Shown: positions 40,991-50,095, numbered from the stretch's first letter. The stretch: 64,000 nucleotides of DNA from Avichristensenella sp031550535 (GCA_031550535.1 JAVBOM010000001.1:1-64000), one strand, 5' to 3'. Notes: a model not told the origin generated them from the sequence alone. Translations and numbers: made by a program.

Positions 40991-42076
40991 ATGTCGGTGC
41001 GCGCGAAACGGGCGGTTTCCCTCTGGGTGCTGGTGGCGGTTCTTCTGATGGTGGCACCGATGAGCGCGCTTGCCGGGGCGGAGCAGTCGACAGCGATCCC
41101 CCCGAAGGGCGAACTGAGGATGGTGACGGTGGAATCGTTCCACGAGGATTTCGAGGCCCTACAGGCGAACGCAAAGGCGGTTGACTTTGAAGGGGCTGTG
41201 CTGTTACCCCCTGTGTATTCAGATGGCCGGTGGGTACACGTTTTTTTTAATGCGGGGGAGCTGAGCGTTCATCTGGAGTCGACAAGCCAAGCGCAAGACG
41301 GGGAAATCATTGGGATGCGAGTCATTTCAAGGGCAGGGGACGGAAACGCGTTTCGGGAAGCCTGCGCGATGGCGATAGAGGCGATTCACCTGGCGGGTGA
41401 GGCCGTGCGTATGGATGAGTTGGTGCGTTTGCTCTATGCCATGGAACCAATGGAGACAGTGATCGCCGCGGCAAACGAAGCGGAGAATAGCGCCTATACT
41501 CTATCCTATGAAGTAATCAACAGGCATGAGGTTCTCGCATTCAAGACGAATGCGCCGTATGACGTGGAGGGCGGATTTGTCATTCCATTGGATGAGGATG
41601 TATACTTCCCGTTCTTGGACAAGGGGCTTACCGTGAAGGCGTTCGAGGCAAATCTGCTGCGGCTTATTGAGGAATTCCGTATTCAGCTTTATTTGGATAA
41701 AGAGAACAGTTTCACGATGCCGCTCGAAAGCGGTGGATATGCGCACGCGTATGTCCTGAGCAACGTCGTCATCGTTCTCAGAACGCATGAGGAATCGCAG
41801 GATTCGCCGGTATACACCATTCAGCTGATTGATGCGGGCGATGATGTTGAGGTGTTCTATGCTGCTGCGCTATACACATTTGGCGCAGCGGCTGGGTTAG
41901 GCGATTACGAAATGGTGGCCTTGGGGGCTATCACTGGGGAAAAAACCACATACGGCGAGATGTGCGAGCTATTGCCTCTCGCAGCGTTAAACGGGAAAAT
42001 GCTGCTCCTGGATGTATCACCGGATGGTGAGTTGAGGGGCTACATCATGGGCACCCCGGAAGGCTCCCCGATCTAG
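40991..42076 (+). CDS. Secreted protein of unknown function
   Basis: 361 residues with signal peptide (AVSLWVLVAVLLMVAPMSALAG, end near residue 29). The mature chain alternates beta strands and helices (VHVFFNAGELSVHLESTS, MIDEL-like helix VRMDELVRLLYAMEPME, later AYVLSNVVIVLRTHEE). No catalytic motif or known domain was recognised. GAGGTGG precedes the ATG. The central part is less GC-rich than flanking genes. It stands between two terminators, so it is probably monocistronic. Confidence 0.75.
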   Translation: MSVRAKRAVSLWVLVAVLLMVAPMSALAGAEQSTAIPPKGELRMVTVESFHEDFEALQANAKAVDFEGAVLLPPVYSDGRWVHVFFNAGELSVHLESTSQAQDGEIIGMRVISRAGDGNAFREACAMAIEAIHLAGEAVRMDELVRLLYAMEPMETVIAAANEAENSAYTLSYEVINRHEVLAFKTNAPYDVEGGFVIPLDEDVYFPFLDKGLTVKAFEANLLRLIEEFRIQLYLDKENSFTMPLESGGYAHAYVLSNVVIVLRTHEESQDSPVYTIQLIDAGDDVEVFYAAALYTFGAAAGLGDYEMVALGAITGEKTTYGEMCELLPLAALNGKMLLLDVSPDGELRGYIMGTPEGSPI

Positions 42077-42139
42077 TTCACGCCCTTCCTTCGCTACCGC
42101 GCCTAGGCACCCAAGAAAAACACAAGGGAGTCGATCCGC

Positions 42140-43417
42140 TTGCGCAATCCCTCCAAGGTCTTTTACGGTTGGATCGTTATCTTCGCCAGCGTGGTTCTCA
42201 CGGCGCTGGGGATGGGGATGTTCACCAGCACGAACAGCGTGCTCGTCAAGCCGATTTGCGATACGTTCGGGTTCGCGCGCGGGCAGTTCACGCTGTACCG
42301 CACCGTCATCACCCTGACGGGCGCGTTGGTCATGCCCCTGTATGGACGGGCGATCCAGCGCATGGGCGCTAAAAAAGTGATGATGGCGGGCGCGCTGATG
42401 GTGGGCCTTGTGTCCATCGGCTATTCCTTCGCCACGGAGCTGTGGCATTTCTACGCGCTCGCGTTCGTGAACGGCCTTTTCGTGAACGGCATCAGCTTCA
42501 TGAGCATCGGCGTGCTGGTCAGCGCGTGGTTTGATGGCAAGAAGGGGCTGGCCACCGGCCTGGCGTACGCGGGAAGCGGCCTTGGCGGCGCTGTCATGGT
42601 GCCCGTGGTCACGTGGGTGATCGAGGCGGCGGGCTGGCAGTGGGCGTACCGCTTCATGGGCGTGCTGGGCATCGCCATCCTGCTGCCGGTGATCGCGCTG
42701 CTCGTCAGAAACACCCCCGAGGAAATGGGCCTCGCGCCCTTTCCGCCGGACAAGCCGAGGGAGGGCACGGCGCATGCCCGGGCAAAAAGCCTGACGCTGC
42801 GGGAAGCGTTCCGCACGGGCAAGCTGTGGCTGCTGATCGTCGCGTTCTTTCTGATCAATTTCTTCGCCGGGGGCACGAACACGCACACGGCGCCGTACCT
42901 GAGCGACCTCGGATATTCCGCCGGGTATGTCTCCGCCGTCTTTTCGGTGTTCATGATCTTCCTGACGGTCGGCAAAATCATCCTCGGCACCTTGTACGAC
43001 CGGTATGGCACGCTGGCGGGCGGCCTCGTGGTGTGCTTTTTCTGCCTGGCCTTTCCGGTGTTCGCGCTGCTGGCGCGGGTGCCCGCGATGGCGTGGGCGT
43101 ACGCGGTCTCCATCGGCATGGCGAGCTGCGCGGTGTCCGTGCCGATTTCCATTCTGGTTGTCCGGTACTTTGGCGAGAAGGATTTCCCCACCATCTTCAG
43201 CTTTTTCTCCATGGTGTCCACGCTGTCGCCGTCGATTTCCGTGCCCGCGATGGGCGCTGTATTCGACGCGACGGGCAGCTACCGCGTGGCCTGGATCGCG
43301 TTCCTCTTTCTGTCTGTCATCATCGCGATTTGCCTCCTCTGGGCGGAGGCAATCGACCGCAGGGAAAAGAGGAAGGCGCTTGCCAAGGAGAGCGCGGGAG
43401 AAGGGCTGTCGGTGTAG
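42140..43417 (+). CDS. MFS transporter, monocarboxylate/oxalate-formate antiporter type
   Basis: 425 residues, 12 hydrophobic helices. N-terminal FYGWIVIFASVVLTALGMGMF and the RxG-type loop GRAIQRMGAKKVMMAG between helices 2 and 3 are typical of the OFA/monocarboxylate branch (OxlT-like). The second half repeats it with LYDRYGTLAGG. TTG start with AAGGGAG 9 nt upstream. Substrate probably a carboxylate; not certain. Confidence 0.88.
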   Translation: MRNPSKVFYGWIVIFASVVLTALGMGMFTSTNSVLVKPICDTFGFARGQFTLYRTVITLTGALVMPLYGRAIQRMGAKKVMMAGALMVGLVSIGYSFATELWHFYALAFVNGLFVNGISFMSIGVLVSAWFDGKKGLATGLAYAGSGLGGAVMVPVVTWVIEAAGWQWAYRFMGVLGIAILLPVIALLVRNTPEEMGLAPFPPDKPREGTAHARAKSLTLREAFRTGKLWLLIVAFFLINFFAGGTNTHTAPYLSDLGYSAGYVSAVFSVFMIFLTVGKIILGTLYDRYGTLAGGLVVCFFCLAFPVFALLARVPAMAWAYAVSIGMASCAVSVPISILVVRYFGEKDFPTIFSFFSMVSTLSPSISVPAMGAVFDATGSYRVAWIAFLFLSVIIAICLLWAEAIDRREKRKALAKESAGEGLSV

Positions 43418-43440
43418 TGCCCGCCCACCCAAAACAAGAG

Positions 43441-43474
43441 AGTGGCCGCCGCGTTCGCGCGGCAGCCACTTTTT
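43441..43474 (+). terminator. Terminator of the MFS gene
   Basis: AGTGGCCGCCGCG-TTCG-CGCGGCAGCCACT followed by TTTT. Confidence 0.85.
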
Positions 43475-43494
43475 GCCCAAAGAACCGTTTACAC

Positions 43495-43770
43495 TCAATT
43501 ATAGAACTGCCAGTACGGTATTTCCGTCGGCGCCGGTGTCGGCGTCGGGTTGACCGTCGCGGTCCCAAACTGGCCGAAGTACTCCTTCATCGCCTTCGGC
43601 CACGGCTTGCCGTAGTTCTTTCCATCCCTGCGCAGGTAGGATTGCAGCAGGTCGCTCAGTTCCTTTCCACTCATGGCCCTGATGTCATCCACGGTTAGCG
43701 TTTTCGCTAGCGCGGCGAAACTTATCAGGACCAGCACCAGCGCGAGGGTCAAACCTATTGCCTTTTTCAT
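43495..43770 (-). CDS. Small secreted protein, paralogue 1
   Basis: 91 residues: signal peptide (MKKAIGLTLALVLVLISFAA) then a conserved block LTVDDIRAMSGKELSDLLQSY and DGKNYGKPWPKAMKEYFGQFG, ending in a Pro/Thr-rich tail (TPTPAPTEIPYWQFYN). The block is shared with the neighbour at 43923. No known family. It may fold as a small helical domain exported to the cell surface. Confidence 0.75.
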   Translation of the reverse strand: MKKAIGLTLALVLVLISFAALAKTLTVDDIRAMSGKELSDLLQSYLRRDGKNYGKPWPKAMKEYFGQFGTATVNPTPTPAPTEIPYWQFYN

Positions 43771-43878
43771 GTTCCGCCCGCCTTTCTTAGGAGGTAAGAC
43801 AAACGTAACAGGAGAATGTTTCCAGAATGCAGTGAGCTTGTGAAGCGCGTTTGAACAAATAAGACAAGCAGGCAAAGC

Positions 43879-43910
43879 GAAACCCGCGCCACCGAAGCGG
43901 CGCGGGTTTC
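43879..43910 (-). terminator. Hairpin between the two small secreted-protein genes
   Basis: GAAACCCGCGCC...GGCGCGGGTTTC, 12 nt after the stop of paralogue 2 on the minus strand; the following T content is poor (CGCTTTG). Confidence 0.55.
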
Positions 43911-43922
43911 ACGGTTATCCTT

Positions 43923-44231
43923 TTAGTGTACAATAGGCCCCACATGGTCCTCATCGCCAAATTCGATTTTTGAACCATCCTCGCCAGCCGCGGCACGCTT
44001 GGTCGCGCTGTTCTCTATCACGACCCCGAACTGGGCGAAATATTCCACCACCGCCGGCGGCAACGGCTTGCCATTGTTCTTGCCGTCGCTCCGCATGTAG
44101 GACTGGAGCAGATCGCTCAGTTCCTTTCCAGTCATCGCCCGGATGTCGTCGATGGTGAGCGGCTTTGCCAGCGCGGCGATGCTCGTCAACACCAGAAACA
44201 GCGTGAGGGTTACGCACAGTATCTTTTTCAT
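43923..44231 (-). CDS. Small secreted protein, paralogue 2
   Basis: 102 residues: signal peptide (MKKILCVTLTLFLVLTSIAA) then LTIDDIRAMTGKELSDLLQSY and DGKNNGKPLPPAVVEYFAQFG, nearly the same block as paralogue 1. The C-terminal tail differs, acidic here (EDGSKIEFGDEDHVGPIVH). The upstream 75 nt are also similar between the two genes, so gene and leader were duplicated together. Confidence 0.75.
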   Translation of the reverse strand: MKKILCVTLTLFLVLTSIAALAKPLTIDDIRAMTGKELSDLLQSYMRSDGKNNGKPLPPAVVEYFAQFGVVIENSATKRAAAGEDGSKIEFGDEDHVGPIVH

Positions 44232-44330
44232 GTTACACCTACCTTTCACAAATGTGTGACGGAAGAGTAACAGGAAAATGACACCAGAATGCAATAAACT
44301 TGCGAAGGCCATATGAACAAATAAGGCGGG

Positions 44331-45155
44331 CTATGTCATTTGCGTCTTACGGTAGCCCTGCAGCCGCTCCGCGCTGAAGCGGATATCGTCATACGGCGCC
44401 TTGATTTCCAGCGCGCCGTACAGTTCCCGGTGGCGGATGAACGGGGCTAAAAAGCGGCGCAAGCCCACCGTGCCCCTTCCCACCGGCAGGTGTGTCCCCT
44501 GGTCCAGGGGCAGTGCCGGGTCCGCGTCGCTGATGTGAAAGCCCGTGATGGGCAGCGGCGCGATCCAGTTCAGCAGGTCGTTTTCCGAATAGCCGTCGTA
44601 GCAGTTGTGGGAAATGTCAATCAGCGCGCCCAGGCCGTCCACGCCCAGGATGAAGTCCTGATAGTCGCTCATGCCCTGGAACACGAACGCCGGGGCGTAT
44701 ACATGGCTCTCCACGGACAGCGTGACACCCTCCCAGCGGAACCTGCGCACCCACGCGCCCATCGCTTCCTGGAACCGCTCGCGCACATAGCCGCGCGCGG
44801 GCGCCATGCCCGGAGGGAGCGTCGGCGGGTGCAGGGATACGTCATGGAAGCCGTTTTGCGCCGCGCGGCGCAGCGCCGTATCCAGCGCCGCGTGCAGGGC
44901 GTCCAGGCCGTCCTCCGTCAGGATGTCGAACAGCCCGCCGATGTGGTAGGTGAGCCGGTATTGGCGGATAAAGTCCGGCACGGTATCGGGCGAAAGGCCG
45001 AGCGTTTTTTCGTACAGCGTGGTGGTGATTTGTACGCCTTCCAGGCCCGCGCCCCCCGCGAGGGCATCCAGCGCGCGCCATTTTTCATCCTGTGTGCGCA
45101 GCGCGCGGATCTGCTCCTGCTTGTCCAGGCCGGGTTCGTCCATCGCAAAGTACAT
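44331..45155 (-). CDS. Sugar phosphate isomerase/epimerase-like (xylose isomerase-like TIM barrel)
   Basis: 274 residues. AP-endonuclease-2-type TIM barrel: ITTTLYEKTLGLSP, YHIGGLFDIL, HDVSLHPPTL, VTLSVESHVYAPAFVF with Glu, LIDISHNCYDGYSEND (Asp/His), ITGFHISDAD (His-x-Ser-Asp) and ALEIKAPY. The His/Asp/Glu pattern fits a divalent-metal site. Substrate unknown. GAGGTG before ATG; an S repeat lies 23 nt upstream. Confidence 0.82.
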   Translation of the reverse strand: MYFAMDEPGLDKQEQIRALRTQDEKWRALDALAGGAGLEGVQITTTLYEKTLGLSPDTVPDFIRQYRLTYHIGGLFDILTEDGLDALHAALDTALRRAAQNGFHDVSLHPPTLPPGMAPARGYVRERFQEAMGAWVRRFRWEGVTLSVESHVYAPAFVFQGMSDYQDFILGVDGLGALIDISHNCYDGYSENDLLNWIAPLPITGFHISDADPALPLDQGTHLPVGRGTVGLRRFLAPFIRHRELYGALEIKAPYDDIRFSAERLQGYRKTQMT

Positions 45156-45178
45156 TCATACGCACCTCGCTTTTTGGT

Positions 45179-45235
45179 GGCGGCGCGGATTCGGAGAATC
45201 GGGCGCCATATAGGGATTTCGTCAGAAATCCCTAC
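45179..45235 (+). repeat. Short double-hairpin repeat (S family)
   Basis: GGCGCGGATTCGGAGAATC, GGGCGCCAT (B) then GGGATTTCGTCAGAAATCCC (A); leader position upstream of the isomerase-like gene. Confidence 0.8.
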
Positions 45236-45800
45236 CGCTGCGTTTCGCTTTGCGGATGAGCTTTTGATAGAACGCCTCGTCCCGCGCGTCAAACAGCGGC
45301 GCGCGGACGTCCGCTATGTCAAACCAGCGGACGCCGGTGTTCTCGTCGGGCTTGATGGTGAGGGGGGCGTCATCCGGGACGATGAGCAGGTACGCGACGG
45401 ACAGGTGCAGGTGCGCGCTGACATACTGCCCGCGCCGCACGTGGCCGAATACCGGCAGGATGTCGATGGAAGCGATGGCCGGGGACAGCGGCGTCACGCG
45501 CGGCGCGCCCGTCTCCTCCGTGGCCTCGCGGATGGCGACGGCCAGCAGGTCCGCGTCCCCGTCCGCGTGGCCGCCGGTCCAGGCCCAGCAACCCCGGATG
45601 TTGTGGTGGACCATCAGGCAGCGGGTCCTCGCGGGGTTCATCAGAAAGCCGGAGCTGGTGATGTGGGCGATCTCGTTTTCCCTTGTCAGCACCGTGCCCG
45701 GGAATTGGCGCAGATACCACAGCAGCGCGCGCTGGTCCCCGGCCTCCTGCTCGTTCTCGGGAACGAACGCCTCGATGGCGGCGGTATAATTGGAAAGCAT
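45222..45800 (-). CDS. NUDIX hydrolase
   Basis: 192 residues. Nudix box GGHADGDADLLAVAIREATEETGA (REATEETG core intact; the first acidic position is Asp). N-terminal NYTAAIEAFVPENEQE helical lead and HHNIRGCWAWTGGHADG resemble Nudix proteins acting on nucleotide or sugar diphosphates. It follows a VOC-fold gene by 4 nt and so shares an operon with it and the metallo-hydrolase upstream. The gene end overlaps an S repeat. Substrate unknown. Confidence 0.87.
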   Translation of the reverse strand: MLSNYTAAIEAFVPENEQEAGDQRALLWYLRQFPGTVLTRENEIAHITSSGFLMNPARTRCLMVHHNIRGCWAWTGGHADGDADLLAVAIREATEETGAPRVTPLSPAIASIDILPVFGHVRRGQYVSAHLHLSVAYLLIVPDDAPLTIKPDENTGVRWFDIADVRAPLFDARDEAFYQKLIRKAKRSGRDF

Positions 45801-45804
45801 CGCG

Positions 45805-46167
45805 TCAGGGGACGATTTCGATCCAGTATCCGTCGGGATCTTCGATGAAATAGATGCCCATCTTCTCGTTTTCATAGCAGATGCAGCCCATTTCCTTGTG
45901 CTTCGCGTGCGCGGCGGCAAAATCGTCCGCGCGCAGGGCCAGATGGATCTCGTTCTCGCCCAGGTCATACGCCCCCGGATGATCCTTCAGCCAGGTCAAT
46001 TCCAGCAGGTGCGGCGTCTTGCCATCGGACAGGAACACCAGCGTGAAGCTGCCGTCCGCCGCGTCCTTGCGGCGCGATTCCACAAGGCCCAGCGCCTCCT
46101 GATAGAATGCCAGGCTCTTTTCCAGGTTGGCCACGTTGAAGTTATTGTGCGCGAATGTGAAAGCCAT
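45805..46167 (-). CDS. Glyoxalase/VOC-family protein (lactoylglutathione lyase-like)
   Basis: 120 residues, two beta-alpha-beta-beta-beta modules. NNFNVANLEKSLAFYQEALGLVE, HLLELTWLKD (metal Glu), NEIHLALRADD (metal His) and GIYFIEDPDGYWIEIVP (terminal metal Glu) match glyoxalase I closely. It may detoxify methylglyoxal-type aldehydes, though thiol use in this organism is unknown. Ends 4 nt before the Nudix gene start. Confidence 0.88.
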   Translation of the reverse strand: MAFTFAHNNFNVANLEKSLAFYQEALGLVESRRKDAADGSFTLVFLSDGKTPHLLELTWLKDHPGAYDLGENEIHLALRADDFAAAHAKHKEMGCICYENEKMGIYFIEDPDGYWIEIVP

Positions 46168-46180
46168 ATTGCGATGCCTC

Positions 46181-46939
46181 CTATACGTCGATGGTGATCT
46201 CCCCGTTATCCGTCTTCTGGGCGGTGATGCTTTCCCCCGGGCGGGTCAGGGCGATGATCTCCGTGCGCTTGGAGCGGTTTCGCCGGGCGAACTCCATCGC
46301 CACGTCGGGCCGGTCCCACCAGTGCATCGGGATCATCACACGGGGCTTCAGGTGCATGGAAAAGTGCACCGCGCCCGCGTCGTACAGTTCGCCCATGCGG
46401 GGATCGACCGGGAAGAAGGCGAAGTCGATCGTTTCGCCCGCGAGCGGTTCCACGGCGGCCAGGTAATCCCGCTCGGCCTGCTCGATCTCCTTGAGCGTGG
46501 ACTGCTCGCGCCAGTGCCACAGGTTCAGGTCCCCGGCGTGGAAAATGCTCCAGCCGTTCAGCCGGACGAGGAACGAAACGCCTTCGTCCGTGGAGGCGTA
46601 CGCGGTGATCGTCGCGCCGCCGACGGACAGCGTGTCCCCCGGGCTCATCCGGTAGCCCTTGTACTTAGCGGGCAGGTCGTCGCCAAAGATATAGTAGACG
46701 ATGGTCTCGGCGTTGTAGTAATCGAAGATCGAAGGATCAAAGTGGTCCGCGTGCGCGTGGCTGACAAAATACATGGTGCGCTGGAAGGATTCGATCAACT
46801 CGCGCGTGACATGCCCGTTGCGCAAGGAATCACCGGCAGCGGGCTTGCCCTGCGCGTCGTCAAACACGAGGAGCGTCTCCCCCGACTGCACGGCAAACCC
46901 GCTGTGTTTCAGGTAGGTGATTTGGATGTCGCCAGGCAT
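46181..46939 (-). CDS. Metallo-beta-lactamase-fold hydrolase, UlaG-like
   Basis: 252 residues. Metal motif SHAHADHFDP (HxHxDH), FHAGDLNLWHW for the next ligand, and MHWWDRPDVAMEF as the last His region. The N-terminus ITYLKHSGFAVQSGETLLVFD matches the UlaG/YtnP group. Probably a cytosolic hydrolase of phosphoesters, lactones or similar. GGGAGGGA before ATG. First gene of an apparent four-gene minus-strand run with the VOC, Nudix and isomerase-like genes. Confidence 0.88.
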   Translation of the reverse strand: MPGDIQITYLKHSGFAVQSGETLLVFDDAQGKPAAGDSLRNGHVTRELIESFQRTMYFVSHAHADHFDPSIFDYYNAETIVYYIFGDDLPAKYKGYRMSPGDTLSVGGATITAYASTDEGVSFLVRLNGWSIFHAGDLNLWHWREQSTLKEIEQAERDYLAAVEPLAGETIDFAFFPVDPRMGELYDAGAVHFSMHLKPRVMIPMHWWDRPDVAMEFARRNRSKRTEIIALTRPGESITAQKTDNGEITIDV

Positions 46940-47238
46940 AGCATTCCCTCCCCTGGGTTCCCCCACGATCCAAATTTTACCATTGATCCGGTAAATTTAC
47001 AACAAAAAAGATGTAACATAGATTATACCACTTGTCAAGCAAAATCAGGGTTTTTACCGCTGGTGCGCCCCCTGATTGATCGTTTCGTGACATAGAATTC
47101 ACACATTTCCCCCACTTTGATCGAAAGACCACCGCGGCAGGGTGTGGAAAAAGGGGATGAGCTGCCTTGCCGCGGGATGAAATGGCTTGCGTATTTCGTT
47201 TTTTTATGCGATCTTTATCAGAAAGGCGGGCACATGGA

Positions 47239-48255
47239 TTGCCGCAAGGTCAGCGGGAAGGCGCGCGGCCGGTGCGCTGGTTTTTGGCCGCAGCGATGAC
47301 GGTGCTCATGATGACACTGGTGACGGCGAGCAGCCGTTTGCCGGATGAAACCCCGGAACAGCCGGGCGGGGAAAAGGCGGAGCAAAGCGTGTCTCTGCCG
47401 TCGCCGGCCGCCACGCCGCGCCCGACGCCTACGCTGCGCCCGACGTCCACGCTGAACCCAACGCCGACGCCAAGCGCCTCCGCCGTGCCCGCCGTGCCCG
47501 CCACGCCGGCCGTGACACCGGAGCCGCAGCGCGAGTGGTCCTATGACAAGGACGGCGTTTCCGTGAAAATAGCCCGCCATGAGCGGGAGGGTTTTGTCTA
47601 TTTTGCCGCGGATATCCAGCTTGCCCGTCCGGATCAGTTCTCCTACGCCTTTTCGCACGAGGAATACGGCGCGGGCACGGAGGTGCTGTCCGACATCGCG
47701 GCGCGGCACGATCCGGTGCTCGCCATCAACGGGGACTTCTACGGCTTTCATGGCAACGGCATCATCATCCGCGGCGGCGAGCTGTTCCGCAAGCAGAACT
47801 CGACCCGGCATCTGCTGATCGTGGACGCGAAGGGAGATCTGTCGGTGCTGACCGACCGGCGGGAAAAGCAGGGCGTCGTCGCGGATGGACTGATGGACCA
47901 GGGCGTGCTGCACACGTTTGAATTCGGCCCCGCGCTGGTCCGGAACGGCAAGGCCACGCGGCTGAACTTCTCGCTCGTCCGCTCCGGGGAGGGCTACCTG
48001 GAGCCGCGCACGGCCATCGGCCAGCTCGGCCCGCTGCACTATCTGGTCATCGTGGTGGATGGGCGGTCCGAGGGGTACTCTGCGGGCTGCGACTTGCCGA
48101 CGCTCCAGCGGCTTTTCCTGGAGTACGGCGTGTCCATCGCCTTCAACCTGGACGGTGGCGGCTCCACCACGCTGTGGTTTGACGGCGCGGTCATCAACCA
48201 GCCCGCGTCCGGCGAGGAGCGAAAAGTATCCGACATTGTAATGTTTATGAAATAA
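47239..48255 (+). CDS. Secreted phosphodiester glycosidase-family protein (NAGPA domain)
   Basis: 338 residues. An N-terminal membrane/signal segment (WFLAAAMTVLMMTLVTASS), a Pro/Thr-rich low-complexity linker (repeats of PTPTLRPTSTLNPTPTP), then the NAGPA domain: AINGDFYGFHGNGIIIRGGE, FEFGPALVRNGKAT, PRTAIGQLGPLHYLVIVVDGR, GVSIAFNLDGGGSTTLWFDG. This family removes capping sugars from phosphodiesters or acts on exopolysaccharide. I chose the TTG at 47239 with AAAGGCGG 9 nt before; an ATG at 47206 lacks a site. Surface-located. Confidence 0.85.
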   Translation: MPQGQREGARPVRWFLAAAMTVLMMTLVTASSRLPDETPEQPGGEKAEQSVSLPSPAATPRPTPTLRPTSTLNPTPTPSASAVPAVPATPAVTPEPQREWSYDKDGVSVKIARHEREGFVYFAADIQLARPDQFSYAFSHEEYGAGTEVLSDIAARHDPVLAINGDFYGFHGNGIIIRGGELFRKQNSTRHLLIVDAKGDLSVLTDRREKQGVVADGLMDQGVLHTFEFGPALVRNGKATRLNFSLVRSGEGYLEPRTAIGQLGPLHYLVIVVDGRSEGYSAGCDLPTLQRLFLEYGVSIAFNLDGGGSTTLWFDGAVINQPASGEERKVSDIVMFMK

Positions 48256-48269
48256 TGGGGGATTTAGAA

Positions 48270-48953
48270 ATGAAACGATGGTTTGCGTTGCTGCTGGCGC
48301 TCCTGTTATTGCCGGGGGTATCCCTGGCTTCGGACGCCGCCTACCTGAACGGCGAGGACCTGCGGGCGCTCTCCCCGGCCTTTGAGGCGTTTGTGGAGGC
48401 GCTGGCGGACGTGCTGGTGGCGCGCGGCCTGCTGGCGGAGACCGACCGGGAGGCGTGGGTCCTCTACCAGCGGGGTGACTTTCTGCAGAACGGCGGCTTT
48501 GGCACCATCGCCGTGATGTATACGCCCGGCCTCCTGTCCGTGGCGGACGAATCCGTGACCATGCGCCGCCTGTCCGCGGAGACGGACGCTGGCACCGTGT
48601 GGCTGGAAACGCTGCACCGGTATTCGGAGCCGTATTCGCCCCTGCCCGGCCTCCCGCTGGATGTGGAGCTTTTGAGTCCCGAGGACGGGACGGCCGTGTC
48701 CTGCCGCTTCCGGTGGATCGCGACGGCCGGCTCGTTCGTCATCTGGGACGGCGCGCAGGGCACGCTGGTCAATGTCGGCGCGACGTATGTCAGTGACGGC
48801 AGGCCGCTGTACTGGTTCGCGGAGCCGGTGGAGGGCATCGAGGAATCGCTGACGCTGGAGCTGTTGCACCCAACGGAGGACCGTGCGCTGGCGGTGGTGA
48901 CGCTGTCGTTGCTGTCCGGGGCGGATTTCTGGTCGCCGGAGGTGTTAAAATAG
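48270..48953 (+). CDS. Secreted protein of unknown function
   Basis: 227 residues: signal peptide (MKRWFALLLALLLLPGVSLA), then a helical segment (LSPAFEAFVEALADVLVARGLL), beta-rich remainder with FGTIAVMYTPGLLSVADES and WDGAQGTLVNVGATYVSDGRPLYWF. No family recognised. It sits 14 nt after the NAGPA-type gene and overlaps the manA start by 1 nt (TAGTG), so the three form one operon. Confidence 0.78.
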   Translation: MKRWFALLLALLLLPGVSLASDAAYLNGEDLRALSPAFEAFVEALADVLVARGLLAETDREAWVLYQRGDFLQNGGFGTIAVMYTPGLLSVADESVTMRRLSAETDAGTVWLETLHRYSEPYSPLPGLPLDVELLSPEDGTAVSCRFRWIATAGSFVIWDGAQGTLVNVGATYVSDGRPLYWFAEPVEGIEESLTLELLHPTEDRALAVVTLSLLSGADFWSPEVLK

Positions 48954-49858
48954 TGTTCGTGGAAAAACTGACACCCTACTATCGGCACGGCGTGGAAACC
49001 CCCTGGGGCGGGGACGCGCTGCGCCGTGTTTTTGGGAAGGACATTCCGGACGACCGCACCGGCGAGGCGCTGGAGGCGTCCACGCTGCCCGGCATGGAGA
49101 GCCGCACCGGAGATGGGCGGACGCTGACCCGGGCGGCCGGGGGCGAGCTGCCGCTGCTGCTGAAGCTCCTGGACGCGCGCGAGGCGCTGTCCGTGCAGGT
49201 TCACCCGGGCGACGCGTATGCCGCCGCCCACGGGGACGGCCTGGGCAAGGAGGAAGCTTGGCTGATCCTGGAAGCGGAGCCGGGCGCGAAGCTCGTCTAC
49301 GGCCTGACGCCGGGCACGGACGTGCGCGCGCTTTCGGGCCGCGAAATTGAGGACCATCTGCGCTGGGTGGACGTGCACCCCGGCGACGCGCTGTACATCC
49401 CCGCCGGGACGGTGCACGCCATCGGCCCGGGCATCCTGCTGTACGAGATTCAGCAGTCCAGCAGCGCCACGTACCGTTTCTGGGACTGGGGCCGCCTGGG
49501 CGCGGACGGGAAACCCCGGACACTGCACTGGGACAAGGCGTGCGACGTGGCGCGCGCGGATGTGGCGCTCACGCCCACGCGGGGCAAGACGAGCGATGTG
49601 CCGGGCGGCCGCGTGACGCGCTACCTGGATACCCCCCGCTTCACGCTGGACCGGCTGCGCGTGGAGGGCAGCATGCCGCTGCCTCAGCGCGACGGGTTCC
49701 TGTTCCTGACGGCGCTGTGCGAGGGGTCGCTCGCGCGCGGCGAGGAACGGGTGGCGTTTGTGCCTGGGGATACGGTGTATGTGTATCCGGGCACGGACGG
49801 CGTGACGGTGGAGGCGGCGGGCGATGTGATTGTCAGCGGGGAAGGGCGGGGAGAGTAG
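48953..49858 (+). CDS. manA: Mannose-6-phosphate isomerase, class I
   Basis: 301 residues, short Firmicute-type ManA. Zinc site SVQVHPGD (Gln, His), PAGTVHAIGPGILLYEIQQSS (Glu, His) and the signature around YRFWDWGR are present. GTG start with GGAGGTG 9 nt upstream. Interconverts mannose-6-P and fructose-6-P, giving mannose precursors for glycans, which fits the preceding secreted glycan-type gene. Confidence 0.93.
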   Translation: MFVEKLTPYYRHGVETPWGGDALRRVFGKDIPDDRTGEALEASTLPGMESRTGDGRTLTRAAGGELPLLLKLLDAREALSVQVHPGDAYAAAHGDGLGKEEAWLILEAEPGAKLVYGLTPGTDVRALSGREIEDHLRWVDVHPGDALYIPAGTVHAIGPGILLYEIQQSSSATYRFWDWGRLGADGKPRTLHWDKACDVARADVALTPTRGKTSDVPGGRVTRYLDTPRFTLDRLRVEGSMPLPQRDGFLFLTALCEGSLARGEERVAFVPGDTVYVYPGTDGVTVEAAGDVIVSGEGRGE

Positions 49859-49902
49859 CGCGGAGACAGGACGCTTTTCACCGCGCCCCACGGCAAACGC
49901 AC

Positions 49903-50095
49903 GAAAGCCTTTCAAGGGGTTATCAAGGGACCGCAGTTCTTTGATTGGGGTCCGGCATTAGCGGCTCTGCCGATGAACGGACGAAAATCCTTGACGGCGG
50001 CGCTGATTTGAAAAATCGGGCGCCATGAGGGGATTTCGCAGAAATCCCTACCTCCCCGTCCTTCCAAACGCGTGAACCGCGGTTCATGCGTTTGC
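49903..50095 (+). repeat. M-family composite repeat, left arm
   Basis: TTATCAAGGG, CCGCAG, a GCGGCTCTGCCGATGAACGG module, an S unit (49995-50052: GGCGGCGCTGATTTG... and GGGGATTTCGCAGAAATCCC), then AACGCGTGAAC-CGCG-GTTCATGCGTT. The same order occurs inverted at 51650-51925. Confidence 0.8.

Noticed and set aside
42017..43498. 493-codon minus-strand frame opposite the MFS gene
   Set aside because: His/Arg/Gln-rich composition is typical of antisense shadow frames; no start signals.
47020..47040. TTGACA close to TATAAT on the minus strand before the UlaG-like gene
   Set aside because: Spacing of only about five bases cannot be a normal sigma-A promoter.
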